Numbered from the stretch's first letter, positions 53,332-62,904 are shown. The stretch: 64,000 nucleotides of DNA from Marinomonas sp. CT5 (GCF_018336975.1 NZ_CP025572.1:1202560-1266559); one strand, 5' to 3'. Notes: generated by a model from the letters alone, not told the origin. Translations and numbers: made by a program.

Positions 53332-53952
53332 ATGTCGACTGTAGAACTACCAAAAGTGAAAAAACACACTCGCCTTGAAGATGTTCAAGCTATCATTCTT
53401 GGCACTATGATCATTGCAATGGGCGTGAACCTTTACACACATACTGGCTTGTTAACCGGCGGCTCGGCTGGATTGGCTTTTCTTCTCAAATACGCCACGC
53501 CTTTGACGTTTGGTCAGGCATTCTTTTTGATTAACTTGCCGTTTTATTTATTGGCGATTAGGCACATTGGTTGGGAGTTCACGTTGAAAACTTTCCTTGC
53601 CGTGTTTTGCTTGTCGGTATTTGCCGATATTACGCCTATGTTGGTTTCTTTTAATGACGTTAATCCCGTTTATGCCAGTGTGGCAGGTGGCTTCTTGATG
53701 GGAGTTGGGTTTTTAATGCTATTTCGACATAATGCCAGCTTGGGTGGGTTGAATATCCTAGCGCGTTTTTTGGCTGAAAAATATGGAATCTCAATGGGTA
53801 AATTCCAAATGGTAGTAGACTGCATGATTGTTATGCTGTCTGTTTTCATTGTGGATTATTGGTTGATACTGATCTCGTTTGCTGGTGCCATTGCGCTAAA
53901 TATGATTATTGCGGTGAATCATAAACCTGGGCGTTACATGGGTAATGTTTAA
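53332..53952 (+). CDS. YitT family membrane protein
   Basis: Integral membrane protein of 206 residues with five or six helices. YitT/UPF0750 signature: AIILGTMIIAMGVNLYTHTGLLTGGSAGLAFLL, and GVGFLMLFRHNASLGGLNILARFLAEKYGISMGKFQM. It lacks the C-terminal DUF2179 domain of Gram-positive homologues. Function not established. A GGTCGCC hairpin with T-run follows. Confidence 0.9.
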   Translation: MSTVELPKVKKHTRLEDVQAIILGTMIIAMGVNLYTHTGLLTGGSAGLAFLLKYATPLTFGQAFFLINLPFYLLAIRHIGWEFTLKTFLAVFCLSVFADITPMLVSFNDVNPVYASVAGGFLMGVGFLMLFRHNASLGGLNILARFLAEKYGISMGKFQMVVDCMIVMLSVFIVDYWLILISFAGAIALNMIIAVNHKPGRYMGNV

Positions 53953-53972
53953 TCAGCATAATCATTATGTAG

Positions 53973-53998
53973 AAGGGCGACTTAGGTCGCCTTTTTTG
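53973..53998 (+). terminator. Terminator after the YitT gene
   Basis: Stem AAGGGCGAC (53973-53981, one bulged G) with GTCGCCTT (53986-53993), then a T-run. Confidence 0.75.
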
Positions 53999-54089
53999 TG
54001 TCTGTCACTTGCTTAAACCCTGCTGGCGTTTCCTAACCGAGCGTAGCTCAGGTATTATTACTGCAATCCAAAAGACTGAGGAAAAGAGT

Positions 54090-54620
54090 TTGGAATTACT
54101 CAAAGTAGACAACCTTAATCCCTATTTAGACGATTTAGTCGAGTTATTATGTGATGCTGTTGATTCCGGTGCGCCCATTGGTTTTTTGCCACCTATGAGC
54201 GAGTCCGAAGCAAAAGCTTATTGGTTAGCTATTAATGATGATTTACAAGTAAATGCCCGCCAGGTTCTATTGGTACGTGAAGACGACAAGGTGGTTGGTA
54301 GTGTGCAAATTGCGATGTCTCCAAAAGCGAACGCCTTACATCGCTGTGATGTCGAAAAACTGATGGTGCACACTCAAGCTAGAGAGCACGGTTTGGGTAG
54401 TAAGTTAATGCAAGGCGTTGAGCGAGTAGCGGCCTCTATGCAAAGACAGCTGCTTATTTTGGAAGTGAGAAGCGATGACATTGCTCACGACATGTATGTG
54501 AATATGGGCTATATTCCGTTTGGTGAAGTACCAGGTTACACCCGAAGCGCAAACGGTATGCTGCATAACGCGACGTTTTTCTACAAAGAAATTGAAACCA
54601 CCCACGAAGTATTTTCCTAA
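54090..54620 (+). CDS. GNAT family N-acetyltransferase
   Basis: Acetyl-CoA-dependent transferase of about 176 residues. The core has VLLVREDDKVVGSVQIAM, then CDVEKLMVHTQAREHGLGSKLMQGVERVA (motif A with the R-x-x-G-L/I-G loop), and ILEVRSDDIAHDMYVNMGYIPFGEVPGY. TTG 54090 has GAGG eight bases ahead and gives a normal N-terminus (MELLKVDNL); an upstream TTG at 54009 is probably not used. Substrate unknown. Confidence 0.82.
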   Translation: MELLKVDNLNPYLDDLVELLCDAVDSGAPIGFLPPMSESEAKAYWLAINDDLQVNARQVLLVREDDKVVGSVQIAMSPKANALHRCDVEKLMVHTQAREHGLGSKLMQGVERVAASMQRQLLILEVRSDDIAHDMYVNMGYIPFGEVPGYTRSANGMLHNATFFYKEIETTHEVFS

Positions 54621-54650
54621 ATTTAATTAACAAAGCCATAGGCGATTCCC

Positions 54651-55340
54651 TTGAGACTTGATTTTTATATATCCCACGTGACTGATTTGGCACGTAAAGC
54701 GGCAAAAATTGCGGCATCCAAAGGCCGTGTAACTGTGAATGGTGAAGTGGTAAATAAAGCCAATTTTACTGTACAAGAAGGGGATCAGATTTGTCTAGAT
54801 GATACTCTGCTTGAGTGGCCATCTGAGGGATACTATCTACTACATAAACCCGCAGGCTATGTCTGCGCTAACGAAGATTCAGATCACCCAACGGTACTGG
54901 ATCTTTTGCCTTCTCACCAAGGGCAAGAGTTGAAAATTGTTGGCCGTCTAGATAAAGACACAACCGGTTTATTATTGCTCACTACTGATGGGCAATGGTT
55001 GCACCGAATTACCTCGCCACGCAACGCTTGTAACAAACGTTACCGTATGATGTTAGCCGATCCGATCAGCGACGAAGATATGAAGCAGCTGGAAGAAGGT
55101 GTGATGCTAAATGGTGAATCACAACCGACATTACCCGCTATCGCAGAACGCATTACGGACTGTGATATTTATCTTACGATTCAAGAAGGTAAATATCACC
55201 AAGTGAAACGTATGTTGGCAGCAGTAGGCAATAAAGTAGAAGAGCTGCATCGTGACCAAATTGGTCCATTGTCACTTGATGCTGACTTAGAAGTGGGTGA
55301 GTTCCGTGCTTTAACTGAAGATGAAGTGGCGTATTTTTAA
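54651..55340 (+). CDS. rsuA: 16S rRNA pseudouridine(516) synthase RsuA
   Basis: Isomerises U516 of 16S rRNA to pseudouridine. The 229 residues have an N-terminal S4 domain (MRLDFYISHVTDLARKAAKIAASKGRVTVNG) and the RsuA-type catalytic domain with GRLDKDTTGLLLLTTDG (catalytic Asp in the RLDKDT motif), and KYHQVKRMLAAVGN. TTG 54651 is the start, fitting the family N-terminus. RluE/RluB/RluF are related, but the length and S4 domain favour RsuA. Confidence 0.9.
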   Translation: MRLDFYISHVTDLARKAAKIAASKGRVTVNGEVVNKANFTVQEGDQICLDDTLLEWPSEGYYLLHKPAGYVCANEDSDHPTVLDLLPSHQGQELKIVGRLDKDTTGLLLLTTDGQWLHRITSPRNACNKRYRMMLADPISDEDMKQLEEGVMLNGESQPTLPAIAERITDCDIYLTIQEGKYHQVKRMLAAVGNKVEELHRDQIGPLSLDADLEVGEFRALTEDEVAYF

Positions 55341-55353
55341 GAGAGATTGAAGA

Positions 55354-55722
55354 ATGAAAGAATTATCGATGGATGAACGCGTTCAACTATTAGTTGCGCC
55401 TGATAGCGAACGTTTAGCGTATTTTGTTGAGCAAGCTAAGGCTACAGAGTTGGTGTGGAGTTTGAGCAACGAAGAGGGCTTTGTGATGGTTGAAACGGAT
55501 GATGGCGATTGCGTCATGGTTTGGCCTGATGCCGAGTTTGCGAGCCAATGGGCGATTGAAGATTGGGACGATTGCGAGCCTGTTTCTGTGTCCCTTGATA
55601 CTTTTAAGAGCGAATGGCTACCGAGTCTTGCTGTCGATAACATTTCTGTGGCGGTTTTTCCAAACATAGAAGATGAAGGTAAGCTATCGACCGCCGAAGA
55701 ACTAACGGCACTGTTTGCTTAA
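55354..55722 (+). CDS. DUF2750 domain protein
   Basis: Acidic soluble protein of 122 residues. It has the DUF2750 pattern: LVAPDSERLAYFVEQAKATELVWSLSNEEGFVMVE, MVWPDAEFASQWAIEDWDDCEPVSVSLDTFKSEWLPSL. No activity is known for the family. It starts 13 bases after rsuA, so the two are probably co-transcribed. Confidence 0.85.
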   Translation: MKELSMDERVQLLVAPDSERLAYFVEQAKATELVWSLSNEEGFVMVETDDGDCVMVWPDAEFASQWAIEDWDDCEPVSVSLDTFKSEWLPSLAVDNISVAVFPNIEDEGKLSTAEELTALFA

Positions 55723-55865
55723 TACACAATAAATTTAAGAAAACCCCTCTTAGTCCTTCTTTGCTCATTAATGGAAGGAAGTTAATCGCAAGCCCCTTTG
55801 AAGATAAAGGATAAAACTTTAAAGAGTGCTTTGTTCTTCTTGCCGATCAAAGGACGAGGCCGAGA

Positions 55866-55919
55866 GGGGAGTTATATCTTGTTACCAGAGTAACTTTTCA
55901 ATTAAGGACTAAACTCCCC
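55866..55919. promoter_or_regulatory. Inverted repeats upstream of the TetR gene
   Basis: A perfect GTTAC-CAGA-GTAAC palindrome lies at 55881-55894, within a larger pair GGGGAGTT (55866-55873) and AACTCCCC (55912-55919) that ends next to the ATG. A further TTAGTCCT (55750-55757) has its complement at 55905-55912. The palindrome is the right size for a TetR operator; autoregulation is the likely role. Confidence 0.45.
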
Positions 55920-55920
55920 C

Positions 55921-56550
55921 ATGAGTAAACGCCAAAACCACCGTGAAGAAGTCTTTGTAAAAATTCTAGAAGCTGCTGAAATTGAATTCGGTTTGAAAGG
56001 CTATAATGGCGCCAGTTTGCAGCATATTGCAGAGCGTGCAGGTTTGCCTAAGCCTAATATTATTTATTATTTTCAATCGAAAGCGAACTTGTACAAACAA
56101 GTACTGGATCAAACATTAATGGGGTGGAACGACCTGTTTGATAAAGCGACGGCCGATGATGACCCCGCGGTTGTGTTAGACAGTTTTATCCGTGTTAAAT
56201 TAAAACAAAGTTTTGAGAAAGGGGTGGCGTCACGTCTTTTTGCGATGGAAGTCATTGGCGGTGCTTTGCACATCGGTGATTTTTTAAAAGAAGAGTTAAG
56301 GCCTTGGTTTCAATCTCGTGTTGAAGTGCTTCAATCATGGATGGACGCAGGGAAAATGCGTCAATGTGACCCATCAAGTGTTATCTACATGATTTGGGCG
56401 ACGACTCAGCACTACGCCGACTTTGAAGCCCAAATATTGGCTTTAAGTGGTATTGATGCTTTAGATGATAATGACTTAAAGCGCGTCGGTGATACTGTTA
56501 GTGGCATCATTTTAGCTGGATGTGGTTTGAGCTTGCCATCGTCGGTTTAG
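55921..56550 (+). CDS. TetR family transcriptional regulator (RutR-like C-terminus)
   Basis: Regulator of 209 residues. N-terminal TetR helix-turn-helix: ILEAAEIEFGLKGYNGASLQHIAERAGLPKPNIIYYFQSKANLYKQVL (about 14-61). C-terminal part resembles the RutR group, with LFAMEVIGGALHIGDFLKEELRPWF and SSVIYMIWATTQHYADFEAQI. RutR controls pyrimidine/nitrogen use in E. coli. Here no rut gene is nearby, so only the family is claimed. Its stop is seven bases from the convergent kinase gene. Confidence 0.88.
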   Translation: MSKRQNHREEVFVKILEAAEIEFGLKGYNGASLQHIAERAGLPKPNIIYYFQSKANLYKQVLDQTLMGWNDLFDKATADDDPAVVLDSFIRVKLKQSFEKGVASRLFAMEVIGGALHIGDFLKEELRPWFQSRVEVLQSWMDAGKMRQCDPSSVIYMIWATTQHYADFEAQILALSGIDALDDNDLKRVGDTVSGIILAGCGLSLPSSV

Positions 56551-56556
56551 AGCTTG

Positions 56557-59500
56557 TTATTGAGTTTCTTCTCTTAATTGATGTATGTGTTGTACCAAGG
56601 CCCGTAGTTTTGCGGGCTTTGCTGGTTTTGCCATGAAGGTAATATTGTGTCGCTTACATTGCTCAATTAATTCTGGGTCGCGCAGGGCGGTGATTAAGAC
56701 CGCTGGAATTGTTTTGCCAGCTTTCATTCTTAGTGCCTTGATCAAAGACAGGCCATCTTTATTATCATCAAGGTGATAATCTACTAAGAGTAATTCTGCT
56801 TCTCCTTCCGCTTCCAAAGCGTCATTAAAACGGTTAAAGGTCCGACAATCGCATTGCCAATGGGCTAGCAGGGTGTTCATCGCGGTGAGGTTGTTTTTTT
56901 CGTCATCAATACACCAAACATAACAATGTGCGCGCTTTTCGGATGATAGGCTGACGACTTGAGGCAATGAAAAATTAGTGGCGTGATTACCTTGAGCCAA
57001 TGGAATAAGGATACTAAAACAGCTGCCTTTACCAGGAATCGATTTTATTTGAGTTTCTAAGCCAAGTTGTTTTTGCATTCTTCTGACCAGGCCTAAACCG
57101 AGCCCCATCCCTGGTTCTTGAGTATTTTCCCAGCGATAGAAGTCATCAAAAATTTTCTTTTGTTCGGTAATGGGAATACCGACGCCAGTATCCCACACTT
57201 GTAAATATACTGAGTTAGCGCGAGCTCTAACGCTTAATAATACGCGTCCTGTTGGTGTGTATTTCACAGCATTAGAAACAAAATTCTGAATGATCCGACG
57301 TAAGTAAATAGGGTCTGTATGAACTCTAAAGGGGCGCAGGTGAGTGCTTAAGCGAATATTTTTACTTTCCGCAATGACGCCAAACTCCGCTATGATCGGT
57401 GTGAGAATATCCTCAAGATGACAATCTATTAATTTAGGTTGAATGGCGCCTTGGTCTAAACGAGCGATTTCAAGCAAAGTGGAAATAAGGGCTTCAGTGG
57501 ATTCTAAGGAATCAGAGAGTTTTTCAATGACTTGGTTAGTGTTAGTGGGCAATTCTGTGGATTGTAAAATGCCCATATAGAGTTTGGCTGCATTTAACGG
57601 CTGCAAAATATCATGGCTGGCTAAGGCAAGAAACTCTGTCTTAGAAGCATTAGCCTGTTCAGCCTCTGCTTTCGCACTGAGTAAGGCTTTTTCCGCTTGA
57701 TTGCGGCGCTCAATTTCTTGCATCAGCTCATTGTTAACCCCTTGCACTTCGACGGTACGGGCTTCAACACGCTTTTCTAAGTCTATGTTGGCTTCTTTTA
57801 AGGCTTGCTGGCTTTCTATGTGCTCGGTTACGTCTGTGAAGCTGGTCACAAAGCCGCCGTCAGGCAATGGGTTTCCGACCATTTCAATGACTCGACCACT
57901 GGCTCGACGACGTAAAAATCTGTGAGTACTGCCTTTTTTGAGATGCTCTAAGCGCTTGCTAACCAGTTCTTCTATATCACCGACGCCGCATTCACCCCGT
58001 TCGGCATTGAATCGAATCAGTTCTTCTACGGGCAAGCCGACGGTCAGCATGCCTTCAGGGTAGGGATAGAGAGATAGGTAGGTTTTATTCCAAGCGACGA
58101 TACGCAAATCTTTATCAACAACGCTGATACCTTGATCCAAATTATCCATAGAGACGAATAACAAGTTTTGGCTGAATTGAATGGCTTGGGTGGTTTCATC
58201 TAAATAAGTCACCATTTCTTCTACCTTGATTTGTTTATCAATCAAGATGGAATTAATGATAGTACGCGCTGAAGAGCCACCAAGTACGCCGCCAAGAATA
58301 CGTTCGCAGTAATCAACAAATAAGCGATTTGGTGAGGCGTTAGCAGGAATTGTCTGGCTGTAATCATGCTCGAAATTTGTTAAAACCTGCTGGCTTTTTT
58401 GTTTTCCTAAAAAGGTTTCAAGCAGCACAAAAAAATCACCATTTGTGGCTTTGCTTTTCGGTTTGAAAAAGCCTTTTTCCAATTCTGTCGTAGGGCTAAC
58501 AAAGGCGGTGGCTTGAATTCGGTCGATTAAACGTTCTGTCGATAATAAAGAACCAAGGATATAACCAAAAATATTTGCTAATAAGCTTATAAAAGCGCCA
58601 TAGCTGATGAGTTCTGATCTTGATTGTTCATTTTCTAGCCCCCAATTGATATTGCCAGTAAGCGGTAACATCATCAGTAAGACCCAGCATAAAAAACCTA
58701 AGGTCAATCCCGTATACACACCATGAGCATGGGCACGTTTCCAGTACAGACCACCTAATACCGCTGGCATAAGTTGTAATACGAGGGAAAATGCCAATAT
58801 CCCCGTGTTAGCTAATGATTCTGCATTGGCCATTTTTTGGTAATACAAAAACGACAGTAACAGTATGCCCAACATCGCTAAGCGGCGAATCATTAATATT
58901 CGACGTCGGTACAAGGGCAAAGCTTGCTGCTGAGCACTGGCACGAGCCAACATGAGAGGCAAAATGACATCATTGCTGATCATGATACTCAGGGCGAAAG
59001 TAGCGATAATAATCATCGCTGTGGTGGCCGACATACCGCCTAAGAAAATCAGCATTTGCAGTGGCAAATTGTCAGAGGCTAAAGCGAACTGAATGACATA
59101 CGTATCTGGGTTAATGTCCGCTGAAAACAGGCTTTGCCCGGCAATGGCAATAGGCGGAATAATGATGGCAAAGATCAGTAAATATAGCGGGAATAACCAG
59201 CGTGCCATATTGGATTGGCGGTTGTTTTGGTGATCAACGACCGTGACATGGAATTGTCGAGGTAAACAAATCACGGCCGCAGCAGACATAAAGGTCTGCA
59301 TTAGAAAAGGAAAAGATAAGAGTTGCTCCGGATTCCAGACAGTTAAATCCACATTCTTACTAAGTTTTGTGGCAGTAAACTCTTGGGTCATGAGAACCGC
59401 CACCATGCCCACCGCTACGATCGCAATGAGTTTAAATAAGGATTCTGCACCAATCGCTAGCATCATTCCGGAACGATACTCTGTGACTTCGACTTTTCGG

Positions 59501-60015
59501 GTGCCAAACAACATGGCGAAAATGCCAATAAGTATGGTTGCGACCAAGACAACAAAGCTAGTGGAGGACTCGTCTTGATTTACAAAAAGCGCAAAATTTG
59601 AACCAATGGCTTTTAACTGCAAGGCAATATATGGGATTACCGCCAACATACAAATGAGTATGACCAATGGTGCTGTCATAGGACGTTTGCCATATCGTGA
59701 AGATATGAAGTCTGCAATGGAGGTGATGTTTTGTTTATGACTTACTGTGATCATTTTATGCAGGATGGGAAAGGCAAATAGATACAGCAGAATAGGGCCG
59801 AGCAAGATGGGTAAATAACTCCATCCAGAACGAGAAGCCTCACCAATGGAGCCATAAAATGTCCACGCTGTACAATATATTGCTAATGACAAACTGTAGA
59901 CTAAGGGGTGTCGCGTTAGTTTTTTCGCTGCCGGACTTTCCTTATCGCCCCAAGTGGCGATAAAAAATAGACCTAAAACATAAAGGATGGCTAACAAAAT
60001 CCAGAAAACAGTCAT
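56557..60015 (-). CDS. crbS: Hybrid sensor histidine kinase with SLC5 symporter domain (CrbS/MxtR type)
   Basis: Membrane sensor kinase of 1152 residues. N-terminal SLC5/PutP-like sodium:solute symporter with about 13 helices (1-490), including GEASRSGWSYLPILLGP. Then a linker, a PAS domain (about 610-730, LDQGISVVDKDLRIVAWN), a coiled coil, HisKA with FLALASHDILQPLNAAKL (phospho-His), HATPase_c (NFVSNAVKYTPTG, WDTGVGI, GMGLGLGLV), and a C-terminal receiver with LLLVDYHLDD (phospho-Asp) and a KPAK ending. CrbS in Vibrio and MxtR in Pseudomonas control acetate use (acs) through CrbR/ErdR. No response regulator gene is adjacent. Acetate sensing is inferred. Confidence 0.88.
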   Translation of the reverse strand: MTVFWILLAILYVLGLFFIATWGDKESPAAKKLTRHPLVYSLSLAIYCTAWTFYGSIGEASRSGWSYLPILLGPILLYLFAFPILHKMITVSHKQNITSIADFISSRYGKRPMTAPLVILICMLAVIPYIALQLKAIGSNFALFVNQDESSTSFVVLVATILIGIFAMLFGTRKVEVTEYRSGMMLAIGAESLFKLIAIVAVGMVAVLMTQEFTATKLSKNVDLTVWNPEQLLSFPFLMQTFMSAAAVICLPRQFHVTVVDHQNNRQSNMARWLFPLYLLIFAIIIPPIAIAGQSLFSADINPDTYVIQFALASDNLPLQMLIFLGGMSATTAMIIIATFALSIMISNDVILPLMLARASAQQQALPLYRRRILMIRRLAMLGILLLSFLYYQKMANAESLANTGILAFSLVLQLMPAVLGGLYWKRAHAHGVYTGLTLGFLCWVLLMMLPLTGNINWGLENEQSRSELISYGAFISLLANIFGYILGSLLSTERLIDRIQATAFVSPTTELEKGFFKPKSKATNGDFFVLLETFLGKQKSQQVLTNFEHDYSQTIPANASPNRLFVDYCERILGGVLGGSSARTIINSILIDKQIKVEEMVTYLDETTQAIQFSQNLLFVSMDNLDQGISVVDKDLRIVAWNKTYLSLYPYPEGMLTVGLPVEELIRFNAERGECGVGDIEELVSKRLEHLKKGSTHRFLRRRASGRVIEMVGNPLPDGGFVTSFTDVTEHIESQQALKEANIDLEKRVEARTVEVQGVNNELMQEIERRNQAEKALLSAKAEAEQANASKTEFLALASHDILQPLNAAKLYMGILQSTELPTNTNQVIEKLSDSLESTEALISTLLEIARLDQGAIQPKLIDCHLEDILTPIIAEFGVIAESKNIRLSTHLRPFRVHTDPIYLRRIIQNFVSNAVKYTPTGRVLLSVRARANSVYLQVWDTGVGIPITEQKKIFDDFYRWENTQEPGMGLGLGLVRRMQKQLGLETQIKSIPGKGSCFSILIPLAQGNHATNFSLPQVVSLSSEKRAHCYVWCIDDEKNNLTAMNTLLAHWQCDCRTFNRFNDALEAEGEAELLLVDYHLDDNKDGLSLIKALRMKAGKTIPAVLITALRDPELIEQCKRHNITFMAKPAKPAKLRALVQHIHQLREETQ

Positions 60016-60229
60016 TCAATAAATTACCTGAATATAGGCTAAAACATTGTGGTTATTCGTTTTAATGTAACACAGCTTATTTGAGAATCCCCTACGACTT
60101 AGGTAGCGTAATGTAGAAGGCTTTGAGTATTTTTGTGGACTTGTTGTTTTTCGAGTCTCAAGCTCTTATGGCTTAGTGTCTAATGTTAGAATACTTTAAT
60201 AATCTCTATCGACAATATCTGGAGTCACA

Positions 60230-60592
60230 ATGAGCAAGCTTCCCACCTATAAGAACATCAAAGCATTTCATGCTCATCTTTACTATCATGATGAAGCTGG
60301 TGTTGAAATGGCAAAGCAAGTTGCTAAACAGGCCTGTGAGCTGTTTGAGATTCGGGTTGGACGTTTTCATCAAAAGCCAGTAGGACCGCATCCTGTATGG
60401 AGCTGCCAACTTTCATTTGCCGCGGAAAACTATGGTGAGATCATTCCGTGGCTGATGCTAAATCGCCAATCACTTGACGTGTTTGTTCACCCATTAACAG
60501 GCAATGAATATGTTGACCATACGCAAGGTGTGAGCTGGTTAGGCAAATCCTATGATCTAGATGTTACCCAGTTCATTTCAAAGGATGAATGA
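60230..60592 (+). CDS. DOPA 4,5-dioxygenase family protein
   Basis: Small protein of 120 residues in the family of fungal DOPA dioxygenases and bacterial homologues (YgiN-unrelated). Conserved histidines are in FHAHLYYHDEAG, VGRFHQKPVGPHPVWSCQLSF and DVFVHPLTGNEYVDHTQGVSWLG. They suggest an Fe(II)-binding aromatic ring-cleavage site, though bacterial substrates are mostly unknown. It begins about 215 bases after the divergent kinase start and is followed after 24 bases by a GNAT gene. Confidence 0.85.
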   Translation: MSKLPTYKNIKAFHAHLYYHDEAGVEMAKQVAKQACELFEIRVGRFHQKPVGPHPVWSCQLSFAAENYGEIIPWLMLNRQSLDVFVHPLTGNEYVDHTQGVSWLGKSYDLDVTQFISKDE

Positions 60593-60616
60593 CCATTGAT
60601 TGAATCAGAGAACATT

Positions 60617-61045
60617 ATGGACGTTAGAATCGCAGTATTACAGGATGCTAAGGCTATTGCCGATGTTGCTTCGGCTCTAGGTTATGAGAGTAAAACCGCC
60701 AACGACCTGGCGGAAAAGCGTCTTGAGCGCTTACTTAAATCCAATAATGACAGAGTTTGGGTGGCAGAAATCAATGGTCAATTGATTGGTTGGCTTCACG
60801 TCCAACATGCGTTTAGAGCAGCTTCGGCCGACTTTATTGAAATCCTCGGATTGTCTGTCTCGGATCAGGCTAGGTTAAAAGGCGCAGGTCGGGCTTTAGT
60901 CGAGAAAGCTAAAGAGTGGGCTTTAGCAGAGAACATAACACTGCGCGTTCGAACTAATGATGTTCGAGAAGGGGCGAAAATGTTTTATTCAACGCTTGGT
61001 TTTTCTATTAGTAAAACGCAATCTGTCTTTGAATTTTCCAGTTAA
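60617..61045 (+). CDS. GNAT family N-acetyltransferase
   Basis: Acetyltransferase of 142 residues: VRIAVLQDAKAIADVASALGY (N-terminal), VWVAEINGQLIGWLHVQH, EILGLSVSDQARLKGAGRALVEKAKEWA (CoA pyrophosphate loop), and REGAKMFYSTLGFS. ATG 60617 has AGAG at six bases; a TTG at 60596 that nearly abuts the previous gene is less likely. Possibly co-transcribed with the DOPA-dioxygenase-like gene. Substrate unknown. Confidence 0.83.
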   Translation: MDVRIAVLQDAKAIADVASALGYESKTANDLAEKRLERLLKSNNDRVWVAEINGQLIGWLHVQHAFRAASADFIEILGLSVSDQARLKGAGRALVEKAKEWALAENITLRVRTNDVREGAKMFYSTLGFSISKTQSVFEFSS

Positions 61046-61323
61046 TTTAATGACGTATTTTTGTTTTAAATGTGGCCTGCTCGGGTTGTTTTTTACTTTT
61101 TCCTAAAAAAATTGCGAAATATCCCTTTAAAAATCGTCGAACGTACCAAACTTCTAAGGCTATACGGTAGTTATTCAGCTTATGGGACGTTATCATAATG
61201 CTACAAACTATTGTTTGGGTTCGTGTTGTGGCGGTGTAACGCTTATTGTTGAAATGTAAGATTTGCTTGTATCAAGCGCTCGTTCCCTCATTATTTTTTT
61301 TATTTGTTTATTAGGAGAATACA

Positions 61324-61806
61324 ATGCAAATCGCAGAAAACACCGTTGTAAGCATGCACTACACTTTGACTGACGAGCAAGGTCAAGAGCTTGACTCTTC
61401 TGTTGGTCAAGAGCCTTTAGTCTTTTTAAGCGGCGCTCAAAATATTATTGATGGCCTAGATAAAGCGCTTCAAGGTAAAGCCGCTGGTGATAAGCTAGCT
61501 GTTGCTGTTTCACCAGAAGATGGCTACGGTGCGGTTCATCAAGAACTGATTCAAAAAGTGCCCACTGAAAACTTCCAAGGTGTTGATGAAATCCAAGTTG
61601 GCATGCAATTTATGGCACAGACTCCTGGTGGCCAACAGCCAGTAACGGTTATCGCTGTTGAAGACGATGGCGTTATGCTAGATGGTAATCATCCTTTAGC
61701 AGGTAAAACATTGAACTTTGACGTTGAAATCATCGAAGTTCGTGAAGCATTAGCGGAAGAACTAGAACACGGTCACGTTCACGGCGCTGGTGGTCATCAG
61801 CACTAA
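61324..61806 (+). CDS. slyD: FKBP-type peptidyl-prolyl cis-trans isomerase SlyD
   Basis: Proline isomerase and metallochaperone, 160 residues. FKBP core about 1-70 and 125-145, with the IF chaperone insert (about 75-120, VGMQFMAQTPGGQQPVTV). Signature blocks are VSMHYTLTDEQGQELDSS, PLVFLSGAQNIIDGLDKAL, VSPEDGYG. The C-terminal metal-binding tail is short (HGHVHGAGGHQH) compared with E. coli SlyD, but still His-rich, so nickel binding is plausible. Monocistronic, with a strong terminator. Confidence 0.93.
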   Translation: MQIAENTVVSMHYTLTDEQGQELDSSVGQEPLVFLSGAQNIIDGLDKALQGKAAGDKLAVAVSPEDGYGAVHQELIQKVPTENFQGVDEIQVGMQFMAQTPGGQQPVTVIAVEDDGVMLDGNHPLAGKTLNFDVEIIEVREALAEELEHGHVHGAGGHQH

Positions 61807-61824
61807 GTACCATGTGAACAACCT

Positions 61825-61866
61825 AAAAAACGGCTTCTGAAACACAAACAGAAGCCGTTTTTTTAT
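61825..61866 (+). terminator. Terminator after slyD
   Basis: Fifteen-base stem AAAAAACGGCTTCTG (61825-61839) with 61849-61863, T-run at the end. Confidence 0.9.
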
Positions 61867-62100
61867 GCGTCCAATAATTTAGCCCAGTTTTTGTTAAACC
61901 GATTTATTTGTCCGTACTTTATTAAAAATTGGTTGGAATAGTTTATATAAAATTTACACATTTAATACTTAGTATAGGCTGTTAGCGCTTTGCCGAGACC
62001 TAGAAAGATAGAAAAATTAGTGTTTAAATGTCGCGCAATCTACACAGTGGCGATGTTGCTGCCAGTTTTAAAATGAACTCTATTCTTAAAAGGACTTGTG

Positions 62101-62889
62101 ATGAAAAAGATTTTGTCTGTGTTTTTGGTTTTATTAAGTCATTCTGTTTTCGCATTAGATTTGGCTAGATACCCAACAGAATTAACATCAGGTGAAGGTG
62201 TGAGTGTGGTTATTGCACCGACCGTGGATAACACTCAAGCCTTGGTGAAAGTGACAGGAGTTAATCATGAGATTGATGGGGTAGTTTTCTTAGCCAAGGT
62301 AAACAAACAGGGCGATGATCAAAGGTTGAAATACACTTATGATGGTTCAAAAAGAACTTTGATTTATATCGCGAATAACTACGGTTGTTGCTCATACACC
62401 TTATATTTACCTGATGGCAAAGATGGTATTTACCTAGGTAAGAAGGATGAGGTGAAAAGCGATACTGTTCAGGCTATTTCTGCACTTTATGACCAGCAAT
62501 TACAACAAGGCGTGCAAAAAAAGTTGGCGATGTTTAATCGTAAAAAGCATTTAGCGTATCAAAAAACCAAGATTCAACAAGCCGACGACAATGTGGCTAA
62601 GCAGTGTGACACAGAGATTCCGACGAAAGTGGATTGGAATAAAATTTCTGACAGTGACTTAGGATCTTATGCTATTGCAGCTTATTGCGCGCAAGTGTCA
62701 TCAAAAATTGCGGATCAATGTGCGGCTAAGCCTGATTTTAAAGAAACAGCAAAAGAGTTTAAGGCGATTCGCTGCGATTTTACTGACAAACTTAAGTTAC
62801 GACTTAATGATCATGTATTGAATTTTAAAACTGCGCCTAAAGCACCGAATCAAGGACAGTTTATCGAGGCTTACTTAAACAATATGTAA
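62101..62889 (+). CDS. Secreted protein of unknown function
   Basis: Protein of 262 residues with a signal peptide (KKILSVFLVLLSHSVFA, cut near residue 19). The mature part begins LDLARYPTELTSGEGVSVVIAPTVDN, beta-rich to about 130, with a NNYGCCSYTLYLPDGKDGIYLG segment. The C-terminal part is helical with several cysteines (KQCDTEIPTKVDW, AAYCAQVSSKIADQCAAK, IRCDF). ATG 62101 has AAAAGG at six to seven bases; GTG just before it is too close. No domain recognised. Periplasmic by signal peptide. Confidence 0.78.
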   Translation: MKKILSVFLVLLSHSVFALDLARYPTELTSGEGVSVVIAPTVDNTQALVKVTGVNHEIDGVVFLAKVNKQGDDQRLKYTYDGSKRTLIYIANNYGCCSYTLYLPDGKDGIYLGKKDEVKSDTVQAISALYDQQLQQGVQKKLAMFNRKKHLAYQKTKIQQADDNVAKQCDTEIPTKVDWNKISDSDLGSYAIAAYCAQVSSKIADQCAAKPDFKETAKEFKAIRCDFTDKLKLRLNDHVLNFKTAPKAPNQGQFIEAYLNNM

Positions 62890-62904
62890 TCGCTTCTCTA
62901 ACTG

